Below are positions 8,180 through 16,208 of a stretch of 64,000 nucleotides of DNA, piece by piece. The notes below the pieces were generated by a model. That model was not told the origin of the DNA. It was given only the letters and a program-made list of their open reading frames with translations, and did no database searches. Source of the stretch: Alphaproteobacteria bacterium (GTDB lineage Bacteria > Pseudomonadota > Alphaproteobacteria > Rhizobiales > Xanthobacteraceae); assembly GCA_016869215.1 (NCBI GenBank), contig VGEP01000001.1:1-64000 (forward strand), given 5' to 3'. The position numbers and the translations under genes were made by a program. Positions within the stretch are counted from its first letter, which is position 1. The number at the start of each line of letters is the position of its first letter.

Positions 8180-8869
8180 TCAGGGCTGCGCCGCGGGGAC
8201 GGTCAGGCCGACCACCGGGTTGCGCGCCATGTTCTTCACGACCGAGCCCAGTTCGCCCTGGGACAGCGGCTTCTCGGCGACGCGCAGGCGGAACAGTCCG
8301 CTGCCGGCAGCCGGGCCGTCCACGACCGTGGCCTTGTTCTCATCGAGGAACTTGGTGATGTCGGAGACGGTGGCCTCCGGCTTGAACCGGACCAGGACGA
8401 AGGCGCCGTCAACCGTCGGATCGTTCTGGTGATAGGAAGCGAGCTGCGGACCGACCGCACCCTCCTTCACGAACACGCCGGCGAGGATGCCCGCCTGGAG
8501 CACGATGGCGAGCGCAGCGGCCGTCGCGCCGTAGGCCAGCGTGCGCGGCTGGAAGCTGCCGACGAACTCGGTGACCCAGGCCATCACGCTGAAGGTGACC
8601 TTCGGCTTGCGGGCGGGTTCCGCGTCGATCTTGGCGAACAGGCTTTCCATCGCACGCGCCGAGGGGGCGCCGAGACTCTCGTTGAGGCGGATCGCTTCGC
8701 CGAGTTCCTCGCGGACCATTTCGTAACGGGTGGCGAGTTCGTTGTCGTTCGCCAGCGCCTGCTCCACACGGGCGGCGTCACGGCGGTTCAGCGTGCCGGC
8801 GGCATGCCACGGCAGGAGGAGTTCCACATCCTCCGGAAGCTCTTGGGCTTCTTTGATCTTCGCGTTCAT
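8180..8869 (-). CDS. Membrane anti-sigma factor coupled to the ECF sigma gene
   Basis: A 229-residue single-pass membrane protein. Its ATG overlaps the sigma-factor stop (ATGA), which sets the start and implies coupled translation. Residues 1-60 (LPEDVELLLPWHAAGTLNRRDAARVE) form an anti-sigma domain of the ZAS-like type without the zinc HxxxCxxC motif. One transmembrane helix is at about 112-134 (YGATAAALAIVLQAGILAGV). The periplasmic part (about 155-226) reads VLVRFKPEA ... GLFRLRV ... MARNPVVGLTVPA, a beta-alpha-beta layout resembling a protease propeptide. It should hold the sigma factor at the membrane until a periplasmic signal releases it. The anti-sigma role is known for this gene arrangement; the sensing role is inference. 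Confidence 0.85.
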   Translation of the reverse strand: MNAKIKEAQELPEDVELLLPWHAAGTLNRRDAARVEQALANDNELATRYEMVREELGEAIRLNESLGAPSARAMESLFAKIDAEPARKPKVTFSVMAWVTEFVGSFQPRTLAYGATAAALAIVLQAGILAGVFVKEGAVGPQLASYHQNDPTVDGAFVLVRFKPEATVSDITKFLDENKATVVDGPAAGSGLFRLRVAEKPLSQGELGSVVKNMARNPVVGLTVPAAQP

Positions 8870-9489
8870 GGCCAGCCTCTTTCGATTCCCTGAGCTTTCA
8901 GCAGCTCTGCCAGTTTCTTCCGCGCGTAGAACATTCGCGTCTTCACGGTCGCCTCGGGTATCCCGACTATCTCCGCAACCTCTTCGACCGACTTCTCGTG
9001 GTAGTAGACTAGGTCGACGATCTCGCGGTGCTCGGCACTCAACCCACTCAGGCACTTCCGTAGAATTTCGCTCTTGTCCTTCTTCTCCAGGGCGACGTCC
9101 GGGGTATCGGAGGTATCCTCGATGGCCTCGGCCGTCTCCTCGTCCAGTTCCAGCTCGGGCCTGCGCCGGAGCGCCGACAGAGCCTTGAAGCGGGCGATTG
9201 CGAGAAGCCAGGTCGAAACCTGAGCCCTGCCCTCGAACTTCCCGGCTTGCCGCCAGACGTCGAGGAAAACCTCGCTGATCAGGTCCTCCGCCGCGGCCTC
9301 ATCACGCACCAGCCGCAGGACGAACCGGAACACCCGCACGTGATGCCGGGCAAACAGCACCTGCATCGCGAGCCGGTCGCCGTTTGCGATCCGTCCAATC
9401 AGGACTTCGTCCGAAGTGGCAGGGTTCGCAGACAATTGCTCGGCTCGTATCGAGTAGTCGCGGGAGAGGCGATTCAGGTTTAAATTCAC
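8866..9489 (-). CDS. ECF-type RNA polymerase sigma factor
   Basis: A 207-residue sigma-70 family factor of the extracytoplasmic-function class. Region 2 lies at about residues 28-110 (EVLIGRIANGDRLAMQVLF, then AEDLISEVFLDVWRQ and STWLLAIARFKALSALRRR). Region 4 lies at about 145-200 (LSAEHREIVDLVYYHEKSVE and a helix-turn-helix IPEATVKTRMFYARKKL). An acidic linker (ELELDEETAEAIEDTSD) joins them. The start is GTG at 9487-9489, with AGGAGG eight bases upstream. The anti-sigma gene overlaps its stop. It probably drives its own operon and the protease, but I could not pick a clear target promoter in the short 78-base gap to the divergent gene. Confidence 0.93.
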   Translation of the reverse strand: MNLNLNRLSRDYSIRAEQLSANPATSDEVLIGRIANGDRLAMQVLFARHHVRVFRFVLRLVRDEAAAEDLISEVFLDVWRQAGKFEGRAQVSTWLLAIARFKALSALRRRPELELDEETAEAIEDTSDTPDVALEKKDKSEILRKCLSGLSAEHREIVDLVYYHEKSVEEVAEIVGIPEATVKTRMFYARKKLAELLKAQGIERGWP

Positions 9490-9567
9490 TGCAATGTCCT
9501 CCTAAACCCCTTGATCCGCAAGCGAAAATAGTCGCCATCCCCGATCCCGATACGTTAACCTTGTCGC

Positions 9568-10446
9568 ATGCCGCCCAAAGCCGTGACCCTGGAGGACCTG
9601 AACAGGCTCCCGCCTGTCTCCTTTGTCGCGGCAGTCGGCGAAACGTTCGAACGCGCGCCCTGGGTGGCCGAGGCTGCGGCAGCGGGTCGCCCCTACCCCA
9701 CGGTCCAGGCCCTCCACGAGGCCATGATGCGCGCCGTGCGGAAGGCGCCGCCGGACCGGCAGCTCGCCTTCATTTCCAGCCATCCCGAGCTGGGCAGCCG
9801 GGTGGCGCGGGCCGACATCACCGACGCCTCCAAGGCCGAACAGGGCAGCCTGGGGCTCGACCGGCTGAGCGCGGAGGAATTCGGGCGCTTCACCCGGCTC
9901 AATGCAGCCTACCGGGCGAAATTCGGCTTCCCCTTCATCGTCTGCGTCCGCCGGCACACTCGCGACTCGATCCTGCGGCAGTTCGAGCGGCGGGTGGGCA
10001 ACGATGCCGAAACCGAGCGGGAGCGGGCGCTGGACGAAATCGGCCTGATCACGCGCCTGCGGCTGGTCGCTCTGGTGGACGGGCCGGGCATGCCGGTGAC
10101 GGCCGGCCGCCTTTCGACCCATGTGCTCGACCTGACCAGCGGTCGCCCTGCGGCGGGCGTGCGCATCGCACTGCACGAGGTCGGCTCGAGCGCGCGCGGC
10201 CTCCTGCGCGAGGCCGTCACCAACGCCGACGGCCGCACCGACGCGCCATTGATCGCGGACGAGCCGCTGCGGATCGGAAGCTACGAACTGACGTTCGACA
10301 TGGGCGGGTATTTCGAGCGCCAAAACGGCGCGGCTGCGTTTCTCCGCCGGGTGCCCGTCCGCTTCTCCATCGCCGAGCCCGAAGGGCACTATCATGTGCC
10401 ATTGCTCGCGACGCCCTGGAGCTATACGACCTACCGCGGAAGCTAG
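9568..10446 (+). CDS. Bifunctional OHCU decarboxylase / 5-hydroxyisourate hydrolase (fused UraD-UraH)
   Basis: A 292-residue fusion of two enzymes that turn 5-hydroxyisourate into S-allantoin after urate oxidation. Residues 1-170 are the decarboxylase (UraD): the catalytic His is in ISSHPELGSR, with SKAEQGSLGL and the FGFPFIVCVR signature. Residues 176-292 are the transthyretin-like hydrolase (UraH): LSTHVLDLTSGRPAAGV, the Arg in NADGRTDAPL, and the C-terminal signature YRGS as the last four residues. All key residues of both domains are visible. The order UraD then UraH makes channelling of the unstable intermediate plausible. No urate oxidase or allantoinase gene lies in the window. It is transcribed divergently from the sigma gene. 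Confidence 0.92.
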   Translation: MPPKAVTLEDLNRLPPVSFVAAVGETFERAPWVAEAAAAGRPYPTVQALHEAMMRAVRKAPPDRQLAFISSHPELGSRVARADITDASKAEQGSLGLDRLSAEEFGRFTRLNAAYRAKFGFPFIVCVRRHTRDSILRQFERRVGNDAETERERALDEIGLITRLRLVALVDGPGMPVTAGRLSTHVLDLTSGRPAAGVRIALHEVGSSARGLLREAVTNADGRTDAPLIADEPLRIGSYELTFDMGGYFERQNGAAAFLRRVPVRFSIAEPEGHYHVPLLATPWSYTTYRGS

Positions 10447-10472
10447 TTCCCAAACCTGAAGGACGGACAATC

Positions 10473-11105
10473 GTGATCGACCTTTACACCTGGACCACGC
10501 CCAACGGTCGCAAGGTTTCCATCGCGCTCGAAGAGATGGGCCTGCCCTATACCGTGCATGCGGTGGACATCGGCAAGGACGAGCAGTTCAAGCCCGAATT
10601 CCTCAAGATCAGCCCGAACAACCGCATCCCCGCGATCGTCGACCGTGACAACGGCCTGTCGCTGATGGAGTCGGGTGCGATCCTGATCTATCTCGCCGAC
10701 AAGTGCGGCAAGCTGCTGCCGTCGTCCGGCGAGAAGCGCTGGCGAACCATCGAATGGCTGATGTGGCAGATGGGCGGCGTCGGCCCGATGTTCGGCCAGG
10801 TGCACCACTTCACCAAGTACAATCCCGGCAAGGCGCCCTATGCCGAGGAGCGTTATCTGAAAGAGGCGCACCGGCTCTACGGCGTCATGAACAAGCGCCT
10901 CGCCGACAACGAATATCTCGCCGGCGACTATTCGATTGCCGACATCGCGACCTGGCCCTGGGTGTCGCGCTACGAGTGGCAGACGGTGGACCTCAAGCAG
11001 TATCCGAACGTGCTGCGCTGGTACCTCGCCATCGCGGGCAAGCCGGCGACGCAGAAGGGCTACAAGATTCCGAAGGACGTCGGCGAGGTGCCGATCCCGA
11101 AGTAA
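10473..11105 (+). CDS. Glutathione S-transferase, YfcG/YghU-like disulfide reductase
   Basis: A 210-residue GST. It starts at GTG 10473 (IDLYTWTTPNGRKVSIALEE), with GGACGG a few bases upstream. The N-terminal thioredoxin fold carries Thr9 and Asn11 in TTPNG, the pair that contacts the glutathione thiol in E. coli YfcG. ESGAILIYLADK is the gamma-glutamyl binding loop. The all-alpha domain contains WQMGGVGPMFGQVHHF and the folding motif LAGDYSIADIATWPWV. Members of this class act mainly as glutathione-dependent disulfide oxidoreductases in the cytosol. It is separated by 26 bases from the UraD-UraH gene and 11 bases from the next methyltransferase gene, so a small operon is likely. Confidence 0.88.
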   Translation: MIDLYTWTTPNGRKVSIALEEMGLPYTVHAVDIGKDEQFKPEFLKISPNNRIPAIVDRDNGLSLMESGAILIYLADKCGKLLPSSGEKRWRTIEWLMWQMGGVGPMFGQVHHFTKYNPGKAPYAEERYLKEAHRLYGVMNKRLADNEYLAGDYSIADIATWPWVSRYEWQTVDLKQYPNVLRWYLAIAGKPATQKGYKIPKDVGEVPIPK

Positions 11106-11116
11106 GACTGCTGGCC

Positions 11117-11908
11117 ATGAACGACAACGCCAAGCTGTTCACCGACGGGCAAGCCTATGAGCGGGTGATGGGCCGCTGGAGCCAGCTCGTCGCCACGCAG
11201 TTCCTGGACTGGTTGGGCTTACCGAACGGACTGTCCTGGGTGGATGTCGGCTGCGGCAACGGCGCCTTCACCGAAATTCTGATCGACCGCTGCGCGCCGG
11301 CGAGCGTGACGGCGGTCGATCCGTCGGAGGGCCAGCTCGAGTACGCCCGCACCCGACCCGGAACGAAGTCGGCGCAATTCCGCGTCGGCGATGCGCAGGC
11401 CCTGCCGTTCGGCAACGCCGAATTCGAGGCCGCCGCCATGGCGCTGGTGATCTCTTTCGTTCCCGATCCGGCCAAGGCGGCGGCGGAGATGGCACGCGTG
11501 GTGCGGCCGGGAGGTTGGGCGGCGACTTACATGTGGGACGTCGAGGGCGGCGGCTTGCCGACCAGTCCGATGTATCGGGCTATGAAGTTGCTCGGCCTTC
11601 CCTACGTCACCCCGCCAGGCTCGGTGAATTCGCGGATGGAGGCGATGCAAGGCTTCTGGCAGCGGGCCGGGCTGCGGGGGATCGAGACGCGGGTGATCCG
11701 CATCCCGGTCACCTTCGCCAATTTTGACGACTATTGGGAATCGAACATCCTCCTGGTCGGGCCGCTGGGCCAGGCCCTTGCCCGATTGCCGGCGGCCGAG
11801 CGCGAGCGGCTCAAGAACCACTTGCGCGAAACGCTTCCGGCGGCGCCGGACAGAACCATCACCCATGAGGCGTTCGCCAACGCGGTGAAGGGCCAGGTGC
11901 CAGGGTGA
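11117..11908 (+). CDS. Class I SAM-dependent methyltransferase
   Basis: A 263-residue methyltransferase with a Rossmann fold. Motif I is VDVGCGNGAFTEIL (about residues 42-55) and the acidic residue that binds the SAM ribose is in VTAVDPSEGQL. Motif IV lies around FEAAAMALVISFVPDPAKA, followed by MARVVRPGGWAATYMWD, typical of the UbiE/Methyltransf_11 group. The acceptor is unknown. The gene follows the GST gene closely, which may mean joint handling of electrophiles, but that is a guess. Confidence 0.85.
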   Translation: MNDNAKLFTDGQAYERVMGRWSQLVATQFLDWLGLPNGLSWVDVGCGNGAFTEILIDRCAPASVTAVDPSEGQLEYARTRPGTKSAQFRVGDAQALPFGNAEFEAAAMALVISFVPDPAKAAAEMARVVRPGGWAATYMWDVEGGGLPTSPMYRAMKLLGLPYVTPPGSVNSRMEAMQGFWQRAGLRGIETRVIRIPVTFANFDDYWESNILLVGPLGQALARLPAAERERLKNHLRETLPAAPDRTITHEAFANAVKGQVPG

Positions 11909-11967
11909 GTGCCATGACCCTGGCGAATAAGGGCTGATCCTCGGCGAGGCTTGCCCGCCGCACGGTC

Positions 11968-13254
11968 ATGGCCCACAACGACCGAATGCCGCCTTCCCCG
12001 AAATTCCACTACGGCTGGATCGTCGTCGGCGTCACGTGCCTTGCGCTGCTCACCGGCGCGGGCGTGCGCTCGACGCCCGGCATATTGATGGTGCCGCTGG
12101 AAACCGAGTTCGGCTGGTCGCGCGCCACCATCGCGCTCGCGGTCTCGATCAATCTCATCCTCTACGGCTGCATCGGCCCGTTCGCCGCTGCGATCATGGA
12201 CCGCTTCGGGTTGCGCCGCTCGGTCTTGAGCGCGCTTGCCCTGCTCGCGGTCGGCGTGTCGTCGACCGTGTTCATGCGCGAATCCTGGCAGCTCATTCTG
12301 CTGTGGGGCTTCCTGGTCGGCGGCGGCACCGGCTTCCTCGCCACGGTGCTCGCCGCGACCGTCGCCGCGCGCTGGTTCACCGCGCGGCGCGGCCTCGTGA
12401 CCGGCGTCCTGAGCGGCGGCGCGGCCACCGGCCAGCTCCTGTTCCTGCCCATCATGGCGAGCGTCACCGCGGCCTATGGCTGGCGCACCACCGTGCTCGC
12501 GGTCGCGGGCGTTGCGCTCTGCGTCATCGTGCCGATCGCGATTTTCATGCGCGACCGCCCGTCCGACGTCGGTCTGATGCCCTATGGCGAGAGCGGCGAG
12601 CCGAAGCCTGCGCCGAAGCCCGCGGGCAATCCGCTGGTGACGGCGTTCCGGGCGCTCGGCGAGGCGTCGAAGAAGCGCGACTTCTGGCTGCTCGCCGGCA
12701 CGTTCTTCGTCTGCGGCGCCTCGACCAACGGGCTGATCGGCACGCATCTCATTCCGGCCTGCTCGGACGCGGGGATCGCCGCGACCACCGCGGCGGGCAT
12801 GCTCGCCGTGATCGGCGTGTTCAACTTCATCGGCACCACCGGCTCGGGCTGGCTGTCCGACCGCTACGACAACCGCAAGCTCCTGTGCATCTTCTATACG
12901 CTGCGCGGCGTGTCGCTGCTGTTCCTGCCGTTCTCCTTCTTCTCGTTCTACGGCCTGGCGCTGTTCGCGGTGTTCTATGGGCTCGACTGGTTTGCGACCG
13001 TGTCGCCGACGGTGCGGCTCGTCACCAACACCTTCGGCCGCGAGAAGGCCGGCATCGTCTATGGATGGATTTTCGTCGCGCACCAGCTGGGCGGCGCGTC
13101 GGCGGCGTTCTTCGGCGGCCTGTTCCGGGTCAACCTCGGCTCCTACCTGGAGGCCTTCATCATCTCCGGCCTGCTGTGCTTCATCGCAGCGATCATGGCG
13201 CTGTACATCGGCCGCGAGGGCAGCGCGCCGCGGCCGGTGCCGCAGGCGGCGTAA
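11968..13254 (+). CDS. MFS transporter, monocarboxylate/oxalate-formate type
   Basis: A 428-residue inner-membrane permease with twelve hydrophobic segments and a central cytoplasmic loop near residues 195-225 (MPYGESGEPKPAPKP). The N-terminal half has FHYGWIVVGVTCLALL and PLETEFGWSRATIALAVS, and the loop after helix 2 reads MDRFGLRRS, the MFS signature position. The second half has WLSDRYDNRKLL as the matching loop. This pattern is typical of the MFS subgroup annotated as oxalate/formate antiporter or monocarboxylate permease, which imports small organic acids. The substrate is not determinable. An alternative start 18 bases downstream (MPPSPKF) is possible. Confidence 0.88.
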   Translation: MAHNDRMPPSPKFHYGWIVVGVTCLALLTGAGVRSTPGILMVPLETEFGWSRATIALAVSINLILYGCIGPFAAAIMDRFGLRRSVLSALALLAVGVSSTVFMRESWQLILLWGFLVGGGTGFLATVLAATVAARWFTARRGLVTGVLSGGAATGQLLFLPIMASVTAAYGWRTTVLAVAGVALCVIVPIAIFMRDRPSDVGLMPYGESGEPKPAPKPAGNPLVTAFRALGEASKKRDFWLLAGTFFVCGASTNGLIGTHLIPACSDAGIAATTAAGMLAVIGVFNFIGTTGSGWLSDRYDNRKLLCIFYTLRGVSLLFLPFSFFSFYGLALFAVFYGLDWFATVSPTVRLVTNTFGREKAGIVYGWIFVAHQLGGASAAFFGGLFRVNLGSYLEAFIISGLLCFIAAIMALYIGREGSAPRPVPQAA

Positions 13255-13314
13255 TCCCCCTCGCCCACCGGCTCGCATCGGCGCTAGGATTGACAATCAG
13301 AGTTCGGAGCCGAC

Positions 13315-14145
13315 ATGCCCGCCTTCATCTGCAACACCTGCGGTACGCAATACGCACCGAGCGACAAGCCGCCGTCGAACTGCCCGATCTGCGACGACGA
13401 GCGGCAGTACGTCACGCCGCAGGGCCAGACCTGGACCACGCTCGATAGCCTGCGCGGCCGCGCCTACAACGCCTGGCGCGAACTTGAGCCGAACCTCCTG
13501 TCGGTCGTCACCTTCCCCGCCTTCGGCATCGGCCAGCGCGCGGAGCTTCTGCGCACGCCGCACGGCAACATCCTTTGGGACTGCATCACGCTGATCGACC
13601 GCGCCACGGTCGAAATTATCAACGCCATGGGCGGACTGAAGGCCATCGCGATCTCGCACCCGCACTACTATTCCTGCATGGTCGAGTGGAGCGAGGCGTT
13701 CGGCGGCGTGCCGGTCTATATCCATGCCAACGACCGCAAGTGGGTGATGCGCGGCGGCCCGACAGTCCAGTTCTGGGAAGGCGAGACCAAGGAACTGCTG
13801 CCCGGCGTCACGCTGATCCGCTCCGGCGGACACTATCCAGGCGGCGCGGTGCTGCACTGGGCCGCAGGCGCGGGCGGCAAGGGTGCGTTGCTCTCGGGCG
13901 ACATCGTGCAGGTGGTCGCGGACAACAAGTCGGTCACCTTCATGTGGAGCTTCCCGAATTTCATTCCGCTGTCCGCCCCGCGGGTGGAAGGCGTGATCAA
14001 TTCGCTGAAGCCCTACAAGTTCGACCGCATCCACGGCGCATTCCTCGACCGCACCATCTGGTCGGACGGCAACGGCGTGCTCGAACGCTCCGCCGAGCGC
14101 TATCTCAAAATGATCCGCGGCGACGGGTCTTACGAATTGCGGTAA
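13315..14145 (+). CDS. MBL-fold metallo-hydrolase with N-terminal rubredoxin-like zinc knuckle
   Basis: A 276-residue protein. Residues 1-35 carry two CxxC pairs (CNTCGTQYAPSD and CPICDDERQY), forming a rubredoxin-like or zinc-ribbon knuckle. Residues 50-260 are a metallo-beta-lactamase fold: AISHPHYYSCMVEW takes the place of the canonical HxHxDH loop, with the next ligands in SGGHYPGGAVLHW and SGDIVQVV. Because the second half of HxHxDH is YYS, one metal site is probably altered. This SHPHYY form recurs in a known subfamily of uncharacterised proteins, so it is not decay. Substrate unknown. The gene ends 20 bases before the PLP-enzyme gene. Confidence 0.85.
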   Translation: MPAFICNTCGTQYAPSDKPPSNCPICDDERQYVTPQGQTWTTLDSLRGRAYNAWRELEPNLLSVVTFPAFGIGQRAELLRTPHGNILWDCITLIDRATVEIINAMGGLKAIAISHPHYYSCMVEWSEAFGGVPVYIHANDRKWVMRGGPTVQFWEGETKELLPGVTLIRSGGHYPGGAVLHWAAGAGGKGALLSGDIVQVVADNKSVTFMWSFPNFIPLSAPRVEGVINSLKPYKFDRIHGAFLDRTIWSDGNGVLERSAERYLKMIRGDGSYELR

Positions 14146-14165
14146 CCGCCGCGGGAGCGCCTCAA

Positions 14166-15407
14166 TTGATCCACGACGACAATCTGACGGCCGAACGGCC
14201 GACTTTCGTCACGCACCTCGAATGCGCCTACACCGGCGAGCGCTACGAGGCCGACCGGCCGCACAACCTGTCGAAAGCGGGAAAGCCGCTGCTGGTGCGC
14301 TACGACCTGCCGGGCGTCGCCAAGGCGTTGAGCAAGGACGCGCTGGCGCGGCGCGCGCCCGACCTGTGGCGCTACCGCGAACTGCTTCCGGTGCGGCGTC
14401 TGCAAGACATCGTCAGCCTCGGCGAGGCCATGACGCCGCTGGTGCGGCTTACGAAGCTTGAAAAGCAACTCGGCGGCGGCGAGCTGCTGGTGAAGGATGA
14501 AGGTCGGCTGCCGACCGGCTCGTTCAAGGCGCGCGGCCTCGTCATGGCGGTGTCGATGGCGAAGGCCTTCGGCATCTGCCACATGGCCATGCCGACCAAC
14601 GGCAACGCCGGCGCGGCGCTCGCCGCCTATGCGAGCCACGCCGGAATTAAGACCACCGTGTTCTGTCCCGAGGACACGCCGGAGGTGAACGTCAGCGAGA
14701 TCGAGCTGCAGGGCGCGACGGTCTATCGCGTCAACGGCCTGATCGACGATTGCGGCAAGATCGTCGGCGAAGGCGTATCTAAAGTCGGCTGGTTCGATAC
14801 GTCGACACTCAAGGAGCCCTACCGGATCGAGGGCAAGAAGACGATGGGGCTGGAGCTCGCCGAACAGCTCGGCTGGGACGTGCCCGACATCGTCTTCTAT
14901 CCGACCGGCGGCGGCACCGGACTGATCGGGATGTGGAAGGCGTTCGCCGAACTGGAATCGATCGGCTTCATCGGAAAAAAGCGCCCGCGCTTGGTTGCGG
15001 TGCAGGCGTCGGGCTGCGCGCCGATGGTGCGCGCCTACGAGGCCGGCGTCGAGCACGCGACGCGCTTTGAGAACGCGCACACCATTGCCGCCGGCATCCG
15101 CGTGCCGCAGGCGGTCGGCGACTTCCTGATCCTGCGCGCGGTGCGCGAGAGCGGCGGCTACGCCGTCGCAGTCGACGACGACGCGATCCAAAATGCGGTC
15201 GACGAGGTCGCGCGGCAGGAGGGCTTCCTGATGTGCCCGGAGGGCGGCGCGACCTACGCCGCCTACAAGCTGGGCCTCGCGTCGGGCCGGGTATCGAAGT
15301 CCGAGCGCGCGGTGCTGTTCAACTGCGCGAGCGGGCTGAAATACCCGATGCCGAAGATCGAGCGCCGGCTCGACCGGACGAAGCCGATCGATTTTGCGGC
15401 GCTGTAA
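14166..15407 (+). CDS. Threonine synthase-like PLP enzyme
   Basis: A 413-residue fold-type II PLP enzyme. The start is taken as TTG 14166, with GGGAG just upstream; no ATG lies near the beginning of the homology. The PLP lysine is in LPTGSFKARGL. The phosphate-binding loop is GGGTGLIGMWKAF and the substrate loop is MPTNGNAGAALAAYA. The N-terminal ECAYTGERYEAD resembles the start of threonine synthases that take O-phosphohomoserine. Related enzymes include threonine dehydratases and diaminopropionate ammonia-lyases, so the reaction could be beta-elimination or gamma-replacement. A primary threonine synthase would normally sit with hom or thrB, which are absent here, so a paralogue with a different substrate is likely. 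Confidence 0.82.
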   Translation: MIHDDNLTAERPTFVTHLECAYTGERYEADRPHNLSKAGKPLLVRYDLPGVAKALSKDALARRAPDLWRYRELLPVRRLQDIVSLGEAMTPLVRLTKLEKQLGGGELLVKDEGRLPTGSFKARGLVMAVSMAKAFGICHMAMPTNGNAGAALAAYASHAGIKTTVFCPEDTPEVNVSEIELQGATVYRVNGLIDDCGKIVGEGVSKVGWFDTSTLKEPYRIEGKKTMGLELAEQLGWDVPDIVFYPTGGGTGLIGMWKAFAELESIGFIGKKRPRLVAVQASGCAPMVRAYEAGVEHATRFENAHTIAAGIRVPQAVGDFLILRAVRESGGYAVAVDDDAIQNAVDEVARQEGFLMCPEGGATYAAYKLGLASGRVSKSERAVLFNCASGLKYPMPKIERRLDRTKPIDFAAL

Positions 15408-15510
15408 CGCGACGGCAATTGCAACAAGTTTCTCGCCAAGTCTTCAACGCAGCAGCGGAGGGCGCTCTCGAACCTCAATGCCTTTAAAAGGACTAAGCCG
15501 CCCCGTCCTG

Positions 15511-16113
15511 CTAGAGCCTTTGAACAAAATTGATGTATCTATGCTGCACGTAGAACCCAACAAAGAACGCCAATACGAAAGAGGCGATTCCACACAAGAG
15601 CTTGCTGCCAGTATAAATGGAAAATACAATTGCCATGTCCGCCGCAAAAAACAATGAAAGAATATAGTTGTATGTTGCAGCAACGCCAAGAAAGCGCGCC
15701 AACCAATTTTTCCAGTGAGATCCTGAGTGCCCTGCTGTTTCTAGCCGCGCAGACCTTAGGATATCAGCAAACTCGCTACCTGAATATTTGGATGCAACAG
15801 CATCCATAACTTTTTCTGCGTGACGAAAATGCCGGTAGAATTCCCCTGACATTTTGCTAACTGCAAATGCTATTAATACCGTAAATAACAAGTGAAACAG
15901 CACCAATAATCCAATTATCGTTTCCGATCCAGCAGCGAACTTACCGTCCTTCACAAAGGCGCTGATAATTCCGGTAGCTAATATACCAGACACAGTGAAA
16001 TAGGCAGCAACAAACAACGAACGTTGGGACTCCTCGAACCGCGCATGATCCTTGTGATGCTCAAACGCTTTCAAAGTCAATTCTATAGGAAGTTTATCAT
16101 CGTGTGATGGCAT
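15511..16113 (-). CDS. Low-GC orphan membrane protein with four predicted helices
   Basis: A 200-residue protein I do not recognise. A charged N-terminus (about 30 residues, with HHKDHARFEESQRSLF) leads into two hydrophobic segments at about 33-53 and 64-88. A cytosolic amphipathic middle follows (HFRHAEKVMDAVASKYSG), then two more hydrophobic segments at about 140-165 and 170-192. Base composition differs sharply from the neighbours: three 60-base lines (15541-15720) contain 79 G or C out of 180 (44 percent), and the codons are A/T-ending. This suggests recent acquisition. The pairwise-helix layout recalls small membrane effectors such as the SLATT families, but I see no partner gene, so that comparison is speculative. 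Confidence 0.72.
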   Translation of the reverse strand: MPSHDDKLPIELTLKAFEHHKDHARFEESQRSLFVAAYFTVSGILATGIISAFVKDGKFAAGSETIIGLLVLFHLLFTVLIAFAVSKMSGEFYRHFRHAEKVMDAVASKYSGSEFADILRSARLETAGHSGSHWKNWLARFLGVAATYNYILSLFFAADMAIVFSIYTGSKLLCGIASFVLAFFVGFYVQHRYINFVQRL

Positions 16114-16208
16114 GGCGTGACCGCAGCAATTGCCCTTCGGGCAGCTAACTACAAAACTATGATAGCGAATTCTTCAGTTAATTCTAGACCACAAGACGCA
16201 AAATTTCA

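Noticed and set aside
9490-9567. Search for an EcfG-type (GGAAC...CGTT) general-stress promoter near the sigma gene
   Set aside because: A CGTT occurs at 9553 but no GGAAC at proper spacing on either strand; not enough to call.
11731-13296. A minus-strand frame of about 520 codons opposite the MFS gene
   Set aside because: Antisense to a real twelve-helix permease; the product is Arg/Glu/Ala-rich with no motif.
14166-15407. Housekeeping threonine synthase (thrC)
   Set aside because: The enzyme has the right fold but no hom or thrB neighbour; paralogous threonine-synthase-like proteins are frequent, so I left the symbol empty.
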